A DNA stretch of 64,000 nucleotides from Natrinema gelatinilyticum (GCF_024266705.1 NZ_CP100756.1:1612001-1676000); one strand, 5' to 3'. Shown: positions 18,279-27,293, numbered from the stretch's first letter. Notes: generated by a model not told the origin, from the sequence alone. Numbers and translations: made by a program.

Positions 18279-19126
18279 AATCCCTCACCGAGGAATTGCT
18301 CTGTCGCCTCCCGGAACAGAGCCTCAAACGCCATCTCCGAGAGGTCCCGACGGACCAATCCCTCGTATTCCTGCTCGTAGGAGTGCGGCATATTCGGATA
18401 GTCAGAGCCGTACATGACGCGGCCGGCGAGGTCTTCAAAGATGGTGTCATCGATAGAGGCGGGGTCGAAGTCGACGTGGTGGTCGACAACCGTCGCCATC
18501 GCAAAGCTGGTGTCGAGATACACGTTCTCGTCGGCACGGGCGATATCGAGAAACGCTTCGTGCTCGAACGTCCCCATGTGAGCACAACAGGCCCGCACCT
18601 CCGGGAATTGTTCGCGGAACTGCTGGAACCGTTCGATCCCGACGTGAGGACTCCCCTCAAACATCGGCGCGTTGCCAGCGTGATGGAGGACTGGCTGGTC
18701 GTACTTGGCGCAGAGTTCATAGGCGGGATCGAGCCGAGGATCGTCCGGCGCTACCTCCTGGACGGGACACTGGAACTTCAGTCCGCGGGCCCCGTTCTTG
18801 AAGGCGGCCTCAACGACTGCGTGGACATCATCGGCAGGGTGGACTGTCGCGAAGGGGATACACATCTCTGAGTTGCTCGCCTCCTCAAGCAACCATTCGT
18901 TGAGGTCGGCAGCAATATCCGGTTTGTGAGCGTATGGTAGCGCAATGTATCGCTCGATTCCGTGCTCGCGAAGATCTCCCTCAATTGCCTCCCTGTTGGT
19001 CGGGTGATCGAATTCCCAGCCCGCTGTATCATTGAGCGCCTCGCGAATGGCGACCATCAGCCGGTCAGGCATCAGGTGGACGTGTGCATCGATAGCACCG
19101 TCAACAGGAATCTCACCGGTTGTCAT
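18275..19126 (-). CDS. Amidohydrolase-2 family metal-dependent hydrolase
   Basis: A 283-residue TIM-barrel protein of the amidohydrolase-2 (ACMSD-like) family. Metal ligands are visible: DAHVHLMP near the N-terminus (HxH), His in QPVLHHAGN at about residue 160, His in CAHMGTFEHE at about 200 and Asp in MYGSDYP near 250. This family carries out decarboxylation or hydrolysis of small aromatic or lactone substrates; I cannot name the substrate. The ATG at 19126 gives the expected short lead before the HxH strand. The last codons run into the transposase remnant, so the natural C-terminus may be altered. Confidence 0.85.
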   Translation of the reverse strand: MTTGEIPVDGAIDAHVHLMPDRLMVAIREALNDTAGWEFDHPTNREAIEGDLREHGIERYIALPYAHKPDIAADLNEWLLEEASNSEMCIPFATVHPADDVHAVVEAAFKNGARGLKFQCPVQEVAPDDPRLDPAYELCAKYDQPVLHHAGNAPMFEGSPHVGIERFQQFREQFPEVRACCAHMGTFEHEAFLDIARADENVYLDTSFAMATVVDHHVDFDPASIDDTIFEDLAGRVMYGSDYPNMPHSYEQEYEGLVRRDLSEMAFEALFREATEQFLGEGL

Positions 19127-19363
19127 TGAAATCCATTTCCTCGGTGAGCGGGAAAAAGACACTGTCATAGTGCTGGTGAAGTCACCCTCGAACGGAGTGA
19201 AATGGTGATAGAGACGTTCTTACTACGGATAACAGCAATCAGATACACGAGACCTGGCTGAACGACCATTTACAGTAACTCACCATCCGAACTTGGATCC
19301 GGGAGCCATCACATTCGATATAGCGTACTAGCGTTTATCACGGTCTGTGCTGTAGCGTCGCGT

Positions 19364-19657
19364 ATGGCCGAGGAACAGTCTCAACTGGCGTTCGGAACGA
19401 CGGTGTACACGGAAGACGGCACGGAAATCGGACGCATACGAGGCATCGACGAGGACGGACTTTACGTCACACTCCGAGAGGGCCTCGAGGGGCTGAGCGT
19501 CGAGCACGTCCGTTCCGGTCACGAGTTCGGCGAGGCGGAGTTGATGTGGCGTTGCTGGGAGTGCGGCGAGATGGGACGTCTCGATAGCGATCTTCCCGAT
19601 ACGTGCCCCTCCTGCGGTGCCGGTCGCGAAGACCTCTACTACTGGACCGAGGACTGA
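19364..19657 (+). CDS. Rubredoxin-like zinc-ribbon protein (DUF7130-like), paralogue 2
   Basis: A 97-residue paralogue of the gene at 17621 with the same architecture: small barrel-like N-terminal half (FGTTVYTEDGTEIGRIRGID) and two knuckles, WRCWECGEMG and CPSCGAGREDL, ending YYWTED. It lacks the acidic N-terminal tail of paralogue 1. Its TGA stop shares its A with the 81-bp repeat copy 3, just as in paralogue 1, so gene and repeat may have been duplicated together or the repeat targets this site. Role unknown; a redox or zinc-binding accessory function is plausible. Confidence 0.8.
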   Translation: MAEEQSQLAFGTTVYTEDGTEIGRIRGIDEDGLYVTLREGLEGLSVEHVRSGHEFGEAELMWRCWECGEMGRLDSDLPDTCPSCGAGREDLYYWTED

Positions 19658-19737
19658 TACGGTCTGCTGTACCGATGTACCGGTGTAACCGCGACCGTTC
19701 TGCGGTTGCACCGGCAATGACGTACAGTAGTCCGTAT
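19657..19737. repeat. 81-bp palindromic element, copy 3
   Basis: Left arm identical to copy 1 (ATACGGTCTGCTGTAC), right arm GTACAGTAGTCCGTAT with two differences, inner inverted repeat ACCGGTGTAACC / GGTTGCACCGG conserved but the loop rearranged. The first base is the A of the upstream gene's TGA. Confidence 0.85.
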
Positions 19738-19862
19738 GAGACGGTGTCCGGTCTGCGGTCCGTCAGTCTCTCCGATCCGAGGTTCGAGAGTCGTCCCATC
19801 GGCCCGGTCTGGGAATCGTCGCACGATCGGCTCCTTCGAGTGGAGACTGTCTCGAAACGGGT

Positions 19863-20054
19863 TCAGTACCGGTTCCGTTCCATCTCGTAGCCGTCTTCGG
19901 CGGTCGCGATGGCGTCGTCGATCACTGCACCGTCGCTGGTGCCGAAGCCAATCTCGATCGAGGGATACCCAGAGCAGTCGAAGCGTGTTACGGACGATAC
20001 TCCGATCGGAGTGAATCGGGATACTGTAGTACCGGCCACTCGAACTGGCTCCAT
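19863..20054 (-). CDS. Possible small protein divergent from panE
   Basis: A 63-codon frame whose ATG overlaps the panE start codon on the other strand. The C-terminal part (IEIGFGTSDGAVIDDAIAT, then EDGYEMERNRY) is acidic and looks haloarchaeal, the N-terminal part does not. It would need divergent transcription from overlapping starts, which is unusual. Could be a remnant. I do not recognise a family. Confidence 0.25.
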   Translation of the reverse strand: MEPVRVAGTTVSRFTPIGVSSVTRFDCSGYPSIEIGFGTSDGAVIDDAIATAEDGYEMERNRY

Positions 20055-20961
20055 GAAAATCGTCGTCTTCGGTGCTGGCAGCCTCGGCAGTCTCGTCGGC
20101 GGGATGCTCGCGCGCACCCACGACGTCACCCTCGTCGCACGTGACGACCACGCTCGCGCCGTCCGTGAGTCAGGGGTGCGCCTCGAGGGAGCGTTCGCAG
20201 ACGGCCCCTCTCGGGTGTTCCCGGGAGCGACGACCGATGGCACGGATCTCGAGGCGGATCTCGCCGTCGTGACGGTCAAATCGTTCGACACCGCCTCGGC
20301 CGCCGACGCGCTCGCGACCGGATCGGTCGACGTCGTCCTCTCGTTACAAAACGGGATGGGAAACGAAGCGACGCTCGCGTCGCGGTTCGACGGTCCGGTA
20401 CTCGCAGGGACTGCGACGTACGGTGCGGTCCTCCGCGCTCCCGGCGTGGTCGAGTGCACGGGCCACGGCGATATCGTTCTGGGTGCCCGAGACGGCGGTC
20501 AGTCGGCACCCGCGACGCGGGTCGGCGAGGCCTTCGCAGACGCCGGCCTCGAGACGACTGTCGCCGACGACATGCCTCGCCGCCTGTGGGAGAAACTCGC
20601 GGTCAACGCGGGAATCAATCCCGTGACGGCGCTGACCGCGACCGAAAACGGGGCGATCACGGTAGAGCCGGCCTCCGACCTCGCACGTGCGGCGGCCCGC
20701 GAAACAGCCCGCCTCGCTCGCGCCTGCGACGTTTCGCTCTCGAATCGCGAGGCGATGGCCGAGATGGAAGCCGTCGCCGAAGCGACGGCGGCGAATACGT
20801 CGTCGATGCACCAGGATATCTTGTCCGGCCGGCGCACCGAGATCGATGCCATCAACGGCTACGTCGTCGACCGTGCGGCCGAACGTCGGCTCAAGGTGCC
20901 GACGAACCGAACGCTCACGGCGCTGGTCAGGACCTGGGAACGCGGTCACGGTCTGCGTTGA
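20053..20961 (+). CDS. panE: Ketopantoate reductase-family oxidoreductase
   Basis: 2-Dehydropantoate 2-reductase family (302 aa), NADPH-dependent reduction of ketopantoate to pantoate in coenzyme A synthesis. The Rossmann start IVVFGAGSLGSLVGG, the central LSLQNGMGNEATL, the catalytic Lys region RRLWEKLAVNAGINPVTAL (about residues 175-193) and the late motif TSSMHQDILSGRRTEIDAINGYVV with the conserved Ser/Asp/Glu are all present. Length is typical. The start at 20053 gives the dinucleotide-binding strand directly. Single gene; no other pantothenate genes nearby. Confidence 0.9.
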   Translation: MKIVVFGAGSLGSLVGGMLARTHDVTLVARDDHARAVRESGVRLEGAFADGPSRVFPGATTDGTDLEADLAVVTVKSFDTASAADALATGSVDVVLSLQNGMGNEATLASRFDGPVLAGTATYGAVLRAPGVVECTGHGDIVLGARDGGQSAPATRVGEAFADAGLETTVADDMPRRLWEKLAVNAGINPVTALTATENGAITVEPASDLARAAARETARLARACDVSLSNREAMAEMEAVAEATAANTSSMHQDILSGRRTEIDAINGYVVDRAAERRLKVPTNRTLTALVRTWERGHGLR

Positions 20962-21122
20962 GCGTCGATACGCCGCCTCGAGTTCGCTCGTTCCGAACGG
21001 CTGGGCCCGTGTGGGGATCGGTATCGAGCACGATCACGACACACGAAGCGAGCACTATCGGGAGTCGAACGGCGTCGAAAACGAAACTCGCCAGTTCGGA
21101 ACAGCGCGTGACGACCGTCTCG

Positions 21123-21479
21123 TTAGAACGGTGCTTCCGGCCCTTCGTCGGCCTCACTGTCGTCGACGGTTTCGCCGGGGAACGACGGGCTCATGCCACC
21201 CATGTCGTCACCGCCGTCCATGCCGGTCGTTGCGTTGACTTTCTCGATCTCGGGGATTTCCTTTACCATCCGGCTCTTGATCGCCTGAATCGTCATCGGC
21301 GAAATCCCACAGCCGCTGCAGGCACCGCCGAGGGCGATGCTCACTTCGCCCGTCTCGCGATCGATGTCCTGGATCGCCGCGCTCCCGCCGTGCATCTGGA
21401 TCTGCGGGAAGTTACGGCGGAGGAAGTTCGTCACGCGCTCCTCGAGGTCGTCACCGTCGTTCTGGGTCTCAGTACTCAT
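21123..21479 (-). CDS. nfuA: NifU C-terminal domain (Nfu-type) iron-sulfur carrier
   Basis: A 118-residue protein with one NifU-like domain (residues about 10-85): a helix ending RRNFPQIQMHGGSAAIQDID and the CxxC motif GACSGCGIS that ligates a transient 4Fe-4S cluster. It would transfer clusters to apoproteins in the cytosol. The C-terminal 30 residues form a Met/Gly/Asp-rich acidic tail typical of the haloarchaeal versions. The ATG at 21479 is chosen because the domain follows a short acidic lead. Gene symbol by family analogy. Confidence 0.88.
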   Translation of the reverse strand: MSTETQNDGDDLEERVTNFLRRNFPQIQMHGGSAAIQDIDRETGEVSIALGGACSGCGISPMTIQAIKSRMVKEIPEIEKVNATTGMDGGDDMGGMSPSFPGETVDDSEADEGPEAPF

Positions 21480-21562
21480 AGAAATCCCTTGGGTATCAGT
21501 CCCCCTAAACCTTCCGTCCTCCATGTTCGGCCGCCGCCCTCGGCGACGGTCCTATCCGAGGA

Positions 21563-21880
21563 TCAGGCGAACCCGAAGACGCGTTGCAGCTCGGTCTCGA
21601 TTTCCTCGACGTGGATTTCGAGGACGTCCTCGAACCGTTCTTCGTCGACGAGAACGCCCGTGAGCCGGTCGTAGGGCTCATCCGGGAGTTCGACGCGGAA
21701 CTCGCCGTCGCCGTCGTAAAATGGCTCGCTTTCGTTGAGCACCTGCTGGTCGATCGCGTGGACGAGCTGGGAGTCGTAGCGGTCGTTCATTCGGTTGAAC
21801 GCGTTCTTGTACGCCTGCTGGAGTTCGGGAAAGTAGTTCGCGTATTTGTCCTCGAATTTCTCGGGATCGAAGTCGGCCAT
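21563..21880 (-). CDS. Conserved haloarchaeal protein (DUF5783-like)
   Basis: A 105-residue acidic protein without signal or membrane segment. The beginning FDPEKFEDKYANYFPELQ, the middle YDSQLVHAIDQQVLNESEPF and the end VEEIETELQRVFGFA match a conserved haloarchaeal family I recall as DUF5783. Mostly predicted helical with a short central beta part. Function unknown. The gene lies 80 bp upstream of nfuA on the same strand and could be co-transcribed. Confidence 0.8.
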   Translation of the reverse strand: MADFDPEKFEDKYANYFPELQQAYKNAFNRMNDRYDSQLVHAIDQQVLNESEPFYDGDGEFRVELPDEPYDRLTGVLVDEERFEDVLEIHVEEIETELQRVFGFA

Positions 21881-22207
21881 ATCCGTCACCAGTACGAGCG
21901 AAGACAAAAGTCGGACGATCGTCCCCGCTCGAGGGCGTCCTCGCCGATCAGGACGTCGTGTCCGCCTGCTTCCCTCGCGTTCGCCGTTTCCACCGTCTCC
22001 GTTCGACCTCGCCCTGTTCGTCCAGCCCTGTTCGTCCGTACCGACTCGTCTTCTATCGGATCTCGGTGTGATCGATCGGAACCGGGCCGGTAGTCTTGAC
22101 GGAGTGCGTCCGGTATGCCAGGTCGTTGAAACGGTACGGACTCCGTATAATGATGCCAGCGTTCGCAAGCGGAACGGACACCCCCGTTCTGGGCGATACC
22201 GCTGCAC
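21881..22207. other. Intergenic region without recognised features
   Basis: About 330 bp between divergent genes. GC-rich in the first half; TATA-like CCGTATAATG around 22143-22152. No coding frame of good quality. Confidence 0.35.
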
Positions 22208-22600
22208 ATGGCTGTTGACCAGGTTCCCATCCCTCGGGAAGCGTTGCCGCCGAGATGGGGGCTTGCGGAGAACGGCGATGATCGGTTCATCTATCGGCAC
22301 AGCAATCCGACGATCGAACTCATCGCGGACAGTACCGTCGCCAATCGATCGCATCCCGGACTCGGACTCTGTCGGTGCTGGGAGCTCCGATATCGGTACT
22401 TCATGACGGACCGGGCGGTCACCCAGGCGATCGGTCGCGTTTCCACACGTCAGGCCGCGGTCAATGGGCTACTCGAGTGTATGCGGCGTATTCACGACAC
22501 CGTCTCGGCGGCCGACGGACCGCTCGAAGTCGACGACGTGCTCGATAGCGTTCGTCTTTCCGGCCTCGTTCCGCAGGGGCTGTTCCACTCGTCCGAGTAG
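22208..22600 (+). CDS. Conserved hypothetical protein
   Basis: A 130-residue protein I do not recognise. It begins with a Pro-rich lead (VPIPREALPPRWGL), has a beta-rich middle (DDRFIYRHSNPTIELIADS), a CRCWELRYRY block with two cysteines, and an amphipathic helical end (AVNGLLECMRRIHDTV). No membrane segment, no signal. Composition and third-position GC are ordinary for the window, so I think it is real; a TATA-like box is about 60 nt upstream. Confidence 0.6.
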   Translation: MAVDQVPIPREALPPRWGLAENGDDRFIYRHSNPTIELIADSTVANRSHPGLGLCRCWELRYRYFMTDRAVTQAIGRVSTRQAAVNGLLECMRRIHDTVSAADGPLEVDDVLDSVRLSGLVPQGLFHSSE

Positions 22601-23011
22601 CGAAGTGATACACGCTGACGCTCGCGTCCGGTCACCGTCGACGTTGATGGTCCCACCGGACCGCTGTCGTATAATCCGCTGCGTTTCGGGAGACCCCTTC
22701 TCGCGTGAGATTTCGTCCGAGGCGAGGTAGCCACTAAGAATGCGCGACTCAGCCGCTGCTCGTATCGATTGCGTTGTACAGTTGTCGCGCGCCCACCGAC
22801 TGGAACGGGGGTGTTCGATGAGTAATACCGTTTGCAGACGTACCTGGCTTCGTATCGCCGGTTCTCGAGTGTGGGTAATTCGCTATCGTACACTCTATAA
22901 TGATATATTGAACGCGGGGGGGTGGGTATTCCGATCGGCAGCACAGTGTTTATGCTGGGCAACGAGGTATTGCCGGTAACGACTCCCGCTACCAGCTATC
23001 TGGGACCTCCA
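22601..23011. other. Intergenic region without recognised features
   Basis: About 410 bp. Contains an AT-rich patch (22889-22912) next to a run of eight G (22916-22923). No good coding frame, repeat or RNA gene recognised; it carries the promoter region of the PHP gene. Confidence 0.35.
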
Positions 23012-23767
23012 ATGACCACTCAGATTCCGTTTGCAATCGACTTTCACGTGCACTCTGACGAGTCCTACGACGGACACGAACCGATCGAACTCATTCTCGA
23101 GCACGCCGCCGATATCGGACTCGACGGGGTGGTCGTCACCGATCACGACGAAATCGACGAATCACGCCGTGCTGCCGACCTCGCGCCGGAGTACGGACTG
23201 ATCGGTATCCCCGGCGTCGAGGTCTCGACCCGGCACGGCCACCTGCTCGCGATCGGCGTCGAGAAACGCCCCGATCCGGGCCAGCCGTTTATGGAGACCG
23301 TCGAAACCGTCCGCGAGTCAGGCGGCGTGGCGATCGTTCCACACCCGTTCCAGCGCAGCCGTCACGGTGTCCGAAAGCGTCGGATCGACGACGCCGACGC
23401 GATCGAGACGTACAATTCGATGTTGTTCACCGGCTACCGGAACCGACGCGCCCGAACGTTCGCGCGTCGGCGTGACTATCCACAGATCGGTGCCAGTGAC
23501 GCCCATTATCTCCCTCATGTCGGGAAGGCGTACACCGAAGTCATCGTCACGCCCGACGCGACGAACCCATCGAAGGCCGATATCGACGGCGACGACCTCG
23601 TCGAGGCGATCCTGGAAGGACGGACGCAGATCCGCGGTAAGCGCACGCCGATTCGCAAGAGCGCCGTCCAGTACGGCAAGGGTGCTGTTCGCAAGACGGC
23701 ATACATGTTTACTTCGCGCGCGCCGCTGCTGCCAACCGTGCCGGCGTCGATGGACCGATCGACCTGA
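23012..23767 (+). CDS. PHP-domain metal-dependent phosphoesterase
   Basis: A 251-residue PHP-fold protein. The N-terminal motif DFHVHSDESYDG (HxH), then VVTDHDEID, GVEVSTRHGHLLAIG, VPHPFQRS and the C-terminal GASDAHYLPHVG give the set of His/Asp/Glu ligands for a trinuclear metal site. Members hydrolyse phosphoesters such as histidinol phosphate or nucleotide substrates; the substrate here is open. The last 40 residues are basic (RKRTPIRKSAVQYGKG type) which is unusual for a haloarchaeal protein and might bind nucleic acid. Start ATG 23012 gives the HxH motif after ten residues. Confidence 0.85.
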   Translation: MTTQIPFAIDFHVHSDESYDGHEPIELILEHAADIGLDGVVVTDHDEIDESRRAADLAPEYGLIGIPGVEVSTRHGHLLAIGVEKRPDPGQPFMETVETVRESGGVAIVPHPFQRSRHGVRKRRIDDADAIETYNSMLFTGYRNRRARTFARRRDYPQIGASDAHYLPHVGKAYTEVIVTPDATNPSKADIDGDDLVEAILEGRTQIRGKRTPIRKSAVQYGKGAVRKTAYMFTSRAPLLPTVPASMDRST

Positions 23768-23913
23768 GAGGTGACGCGGTCTCGCGTCGATGAACCGTCG
23801 TTGCCGGCGATTCGGAACGAACCGAACCGCTGTCCGGCTCGACAACGAGATCCACAATTTCGATCCGAGTCGTCGGCCTGGCGTGCGATTGCGTTGTTCG
23901 CTCGTCGATCGTC

Positions 23914-25437
23914 TCAGGAGAGTTGATCGCCGACGAGTTCGTCGGCGTGTTCGATGAACGCGTCTTCGTTTCCGTTCGGCACCGTTGCACCCGCTGCGAC
24001 GTCGTGACCACCGCCGTCACCGCCGACGGCGCGGGACGCGTCTCCCATCACGGTCGAGAGGTCCAGTCCCTTCCGTACCAGCGAGTGAGTCCCCCTGGCG
24101 GAAACCTTCACTTCGTCGTCGGTCTTGTCAGCGAAGGCGATGATCGGTTTCGAGCGGCTGATGCCTGCGTTGCCCATCGCCATTCCCGCGACGATACCCA
24201 CGATCGTCTCGCGAATGCGATTCCCGGCGTGGAACCACTGCACGTGATCTTCCTGGGTGACACCTTCGCTGGTAACGAGGTCGATTCCGTTCGAGAGGTT
24301 CCGCCGGTGTTCGCGCAACAACTGGCGTGCGCGCTCGAGCGCACCGGCGCGGTCGCCGAGACACACGCCGAGGCCGACGTCGGCGCGCTCGTAGCGCGCG
24401 GTCGCGTTGAGCAGAGTCGAAAACTCGCTGGCATCCCGGAGTTCCGTCCCGACTGGCTCCTGGCTCAAGACGTAAGCCGTGCTCACGAGCCCGTCTATCT
24501 TCGATGCCGGGACGTCGCGCGAAACGGCCCGGCGGACGAGCGCGCTGGCGACGATCTGCTTTTCCTCGTTCGTGAGGCCGGCCCAGCGCCGCCACTTGCC
24601 GTCGCGTTTCAACTCGAGATCCAGCCCGTCGAGGAATCGGAGCGCGCCGTTCGAATCGTTCGAGATCCCGGGGATGTGAACGTCGGTGGCGTACTCGAGC
24701 AACTTCGGGAGCGGCCGGGTCTGCTTCCCGTAGAGCGCGAGATCCTTGCCGGTCTCTACGACCCCGGCTTCGACCCCTTCAGCGACGATATTCGCGTTCG
24801 CGCCGTGGAGTTCACCGCCGGCGGCCTGCATATCGCCGACGGCCCCGACGACGGCGAGGGCGGCCAGATCGCAGTTGTCGGCGCGGACCGCCGTTCCCGA
24901 CTGTTCGGCGACGGCCCCGCCGTCGGAACTGAGTTCCGACGAGGATCGCGATTCATCGAATCGCTCACTGCCGTCGGTCGCAGCGGTCAGCGACCGAACG
25001 TCCGCGAGCGCTCGCGCGAGGACGTAGCTCGCGCCAGCTCCCGACAGTTCCGAGGCCCCGTCGATGCCGAACAGGAGCGGATTGAGGTGGTAGTCGGTCT
25101 CCCGATCGGCGGGCCGGTGATGGTCTGCGATGACCGGCGTCACGTCGCCTGCGTCCTCGTGCTCGCCGATGACGTCGAGCTGGCCGCTTCCGAAGTCCGT
25201 GAACAGGACGGTCTCGTAGTCAGTCGCGGCGATCGCCGCGATCGCCTCCTCGTCGAGTTGCTTTTCGAAGACCGACTCGAACGGGATCCCAGCACGTTCG
25301 AGCGCCTGTGCGGCGATCGCGGCGCTCGTTAGTCCGTCGGCGTCGATGTGGGAGGCGAGCAACACACGGTCGGCCGCACACAGCGCCTCGGCGCACGCGA
25401 TCGCACGATCTTCGAGTTCGGGGACCGGCCCTGTCAT
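23914..25437 (-). CDS. DHH-family phosphoesterase, archaeal RecJ-like
   Basis: A 507-residue DHH/DHHA1 protein related to archaeal RecJ/GAN nucleases. Motif I is LLASHIDADGLTSAA (Asp ligands), motif III VIADHHRP with the DHH triad, and the C-terminal DHHA1 part ends with the Gly-rich GGDGGGHDVAAGATVP, which in this family binds the substrate. The middle part (about residues 145-200) has a Ser/acidic linker. Members act as single-strand exonucleases or as part of the CMG/GINS assembly; which applies cannot be read here. Single gene; the ATG at 25437 is the only good start. Confidence 0.88.
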   Translation of the reverse strand: MTGPVPELEDRAIACAEALCAADRVLLASHIDADGLTSAAIAAQALERAGIPFESVFEKQLDEEAIAAIAATDYETVLFTDFGSGQLDVIGEHEDAGDVTPVIADHHRPADRETDYHLNPLLFGIDGASELSGAGASYVLARALADVRSLTAATDGSERFDESRSSSELSSDGGAVAEQSGTAVRADNCDLAALAVVGAVGDMQAAGGELHGANANIVAEGVEAGVVETGKDLALYGKQTRPLPKLLEYATDVHIPGISNDSNGALRFLDGLDLELKRDGKWRRWAGLTNEEKQIVASALVRRAVSRDVPASKIDGLVSTAYVLSQEPVGTELRDASEFSTLLNATARYERADVGLGVCLGDRAGALERARQLLREHRRNLSNGIDLVTSEGVTQEDHVQWFHAGNRIRETIVGIVAGMAMGNAGISRSKPIIAFADKTDDEVKVSARGTHSLVRKGLDLSTVMGDASRAVGGDGGGHDVAAGATVPNGNEDAFIEHADELVGDQLS

Positions 25438-25683
25438 CGATTCATCGGTGAATGATGGGCCGCCATCCGGGATAAATTTCCGGTTGCACGCCTGGTCGGC
25501 TTCCCGCTCGAGCGACTCGAGGCAGGGACGGAGTTCTCCCTAAACGGCCACCGGATCACATCGTGTCTCCCGTAGCGCGTGTTCCGGCGAGGACTACCGC
25601 TCGCGAACGGTCGGATCCTCGGCAGTCGATCCATGAACCGTTATATAACCCGTCAAGTCAAAAATTGACGCCTGTTCCGGCAA

Positions 25684-26445
25684 TCACTCGCCGTCGGTCG
25701 GCGTCGCCACGTCGACGGTCTCGGCGGCGAGTCGCTCGAAGGTGGCTTCGCTCGCCACCAGATCGACGTCGATACCGTGTTCAGCGGCCGTCTCGGCCGT
25801 CGGTTCGCCGATGACGCCGACGGTCGCCGCGTCGAGTCCCGCGAGCGCGCCCTCGCTGATCCCCCGCTCGGCGGCGGCCTCGAGGAAGTGTTCGACGGTC
25901 AGCGACGAGGTGAAGCACGCAGCGTCGAGCCGTTCGGCGGCGGCCATCTCGGCGGCGATTCCGGTTCCGTCGGGCCGCACGAGTCGGTAGAGGACCGTCT
26001 CGTGGACGTACGCACCCGCCGTGACGAGTCCGTCGATCAGGACCTCGCTCCCGTGATCGCTGCGAGCGACTTCGACGCGCTCTCCGTCGACGTGGCCCGC
26101 GAGCGCCGAGACGAGCCCGCTCGATGTGTACTCTTCGGGGACGAGGTCGACCGGGTACCCTTCCTCGCGGAGCGCGTCGGCGGTTGCAGGGCCGATCGCG
26201 CAGACGGTTTCCGCACCCGTTTCCCACCCCGATTCGGAGACGATTTCGGCTCCGGTCTTGCTCGTGAAAACGACGTAGTCGGCGTCGGTCCGGGGGGACG
26301 CGCCGGTCGGTTCGACGGCGAGCATCGGGTCGGGAACCGGCTCTGCGCCGAGGTTGGTGAGCAGGGCGACGGCTTGCTCGAGGCGGTCGTCGTCGGGGCG
26401 AAAGACGGCGACGGTTGGTGCGTCGTTCGTCGGTGCGGCGGTCAT
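25684..26445 (-). CDS. hemD: Uroporphyrinogen-III synthase
   Basis: HemD (253 aa) cyclises hydroxymethylbilane to uroporphyrinogen III. The family has low sequence conservation; here the two-domain pattern is supported by VAVFRPDDDRLEQAVALL at the start, DYVVFTSKTGAEIV, ETVCAIGPATADALRE, and the C-terminal DAACFTSSLTVEHFLEAA and VGVIGEPTAETAAEHG. It is the last gene of hemC-cobA-hemD, starting 3 nt after the cobA stop, which makes the assignment firm. Confidence 0.9.
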   Translation of the reverse strand: MTAAPTNDAPTVAVFRPDDDRLEQAVALLTNLGAEPVPDPMLAVEPTGASPRTDADYVVFTSKTGAEIVSESGWETGAETVCAIGPATADALREEGYPVDLVPEEYTSSGLVSALAGHVDGERVEVARSDHGSEVLIDGLVTAGAYVHETVLYRLVRPDGTGIAAEMAAAERLDAACFTSSLTVEHFLEAAAERGISEGALAGLDAATVGVIGEPTAETAAEHGIDVDLVASEATFERLAAETVDVATPTDGE

Positions 26446-26448
26446 CGA

Positions 26449-27279
26449 TTAGTCCTCCCCTTCGGAGTCGGCCGCTGCTTCGGATTCGGCATCCGCGGCC
26501 GCGCCGTAGTCGTTACGAAGAAAGTCTGCGACCGACTCGCGCGTGCCCGCCACGTCGCCGATTACCGTCACCGCGGGCGGGGAAATGTCCGCCTCGTCGC
26601 GAACGTCGACGATGGTCTCTATGGTGCCCGTCGCGACTCGCTGGCCGGGCCGAGTTCCGCGTTCGACGAGCGCGACCGGCGTGTCGGGTGCCATGCCGGC
26701 CTCGCGTAAGGCGGCCGTGTAGTCCGGGAGCCGGCCGACGCCCATCAGGACGACGATGGTGCCGCCGGTGGCCGCTAACGCCTCCCAGTCGACGGCCGAT
26801 TCCGGCTTGGTGGGATCCTCGTGGCCCGTAACGAACGACACCGAGGAGGCGTGATCGCGGTGGGTGACCGGAATGCCCGCCACCGCGGGCGCGGCGATGG
26901 CGGCGGTGATCGCGGGGACGACCTCGAAGGGGACCTCGTGGGCCGCGAGGTACTCCGCTTCCTCGCCGCCACGGCCGAACACGAACGGGTCGCCGCCCTT
27001 GAGACGGACCACGGACTTGCCCGCGCGGGCAAGTTCGACCAGCCGCTCGTTGATCTCTGACTGGGGGGTGCGCTCGCCGCCGGCGCGCTTGCCGACGTCC
27101 TCGCGGCGGTCTTCCGGAAGCGACTCGATGATTTCCGGCCCGGGAAGTTTGTCGTGGAGGACGATATCCGCGGCCTCGAGCAGGCGTATCGCCCTGACGG
27201 TCAACAGCTCGGGGTCGCCGGGGCCGCTTCCGACGAGATAGACGGTTCCGGGCTCGACGTCGGTATCGGGTGCTGACAT
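26449..27279 (-). CDS. cobA: Uroporphyrinogen-III C-methyltransferase (SUMT)
   Basis: CobA/SUMT (276 aa) methylates uroporphyrinogen III twice with S-adenosylmethionine to precorrin-2, the branch point to sirohaem, archaeal haem and cobalamin. Signature blocks VYLVGSGPGDPELLTVRA at the N-terminus, VVRLKGGDPFVFGRGGEEAE in the first third and GIPVTHRDHASSVSFVTGHE in the middle are complete. It sits between hemC and hemD with gaps of 14 and 3 nt. The acidic, Ala/Glu-rich C-terminal tail is a halophilic trait. Confidence 0.95.
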   Translation of the reverse strand: MSAPDTDVEPGTVYLVGSGPGDPELLTVRAIRLLEAADIVLHDKLPGPEIIESLPEDRREDVGKRAGGERTPQSEINERLVELARAGKSVVRLKGGDPFVFGRGGEEAEYLAAHEVPFEVVPAITAAIAAPAVAGIPVTHRDHASSVSFVTGHEDPTKPESAVDWEALAATGGTIVVLMGVGRLPDYTAALREAGMAPDTPVALVERGTRPGQRVATGTIETIVDVRDEADISPPAVTVIGDVAGTRESVADFLRNDYGAAADAESEAAADSEGED

Positions 27280-27293
27280 TCGGTACTCGCTAG

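Noticed and set aside
23923-25332. 469-codon plus-strand frame
   Set aside because: Exact antisense of the DHH phosphoesterase, which has clear motifs; no start signal or family on the plus strand.
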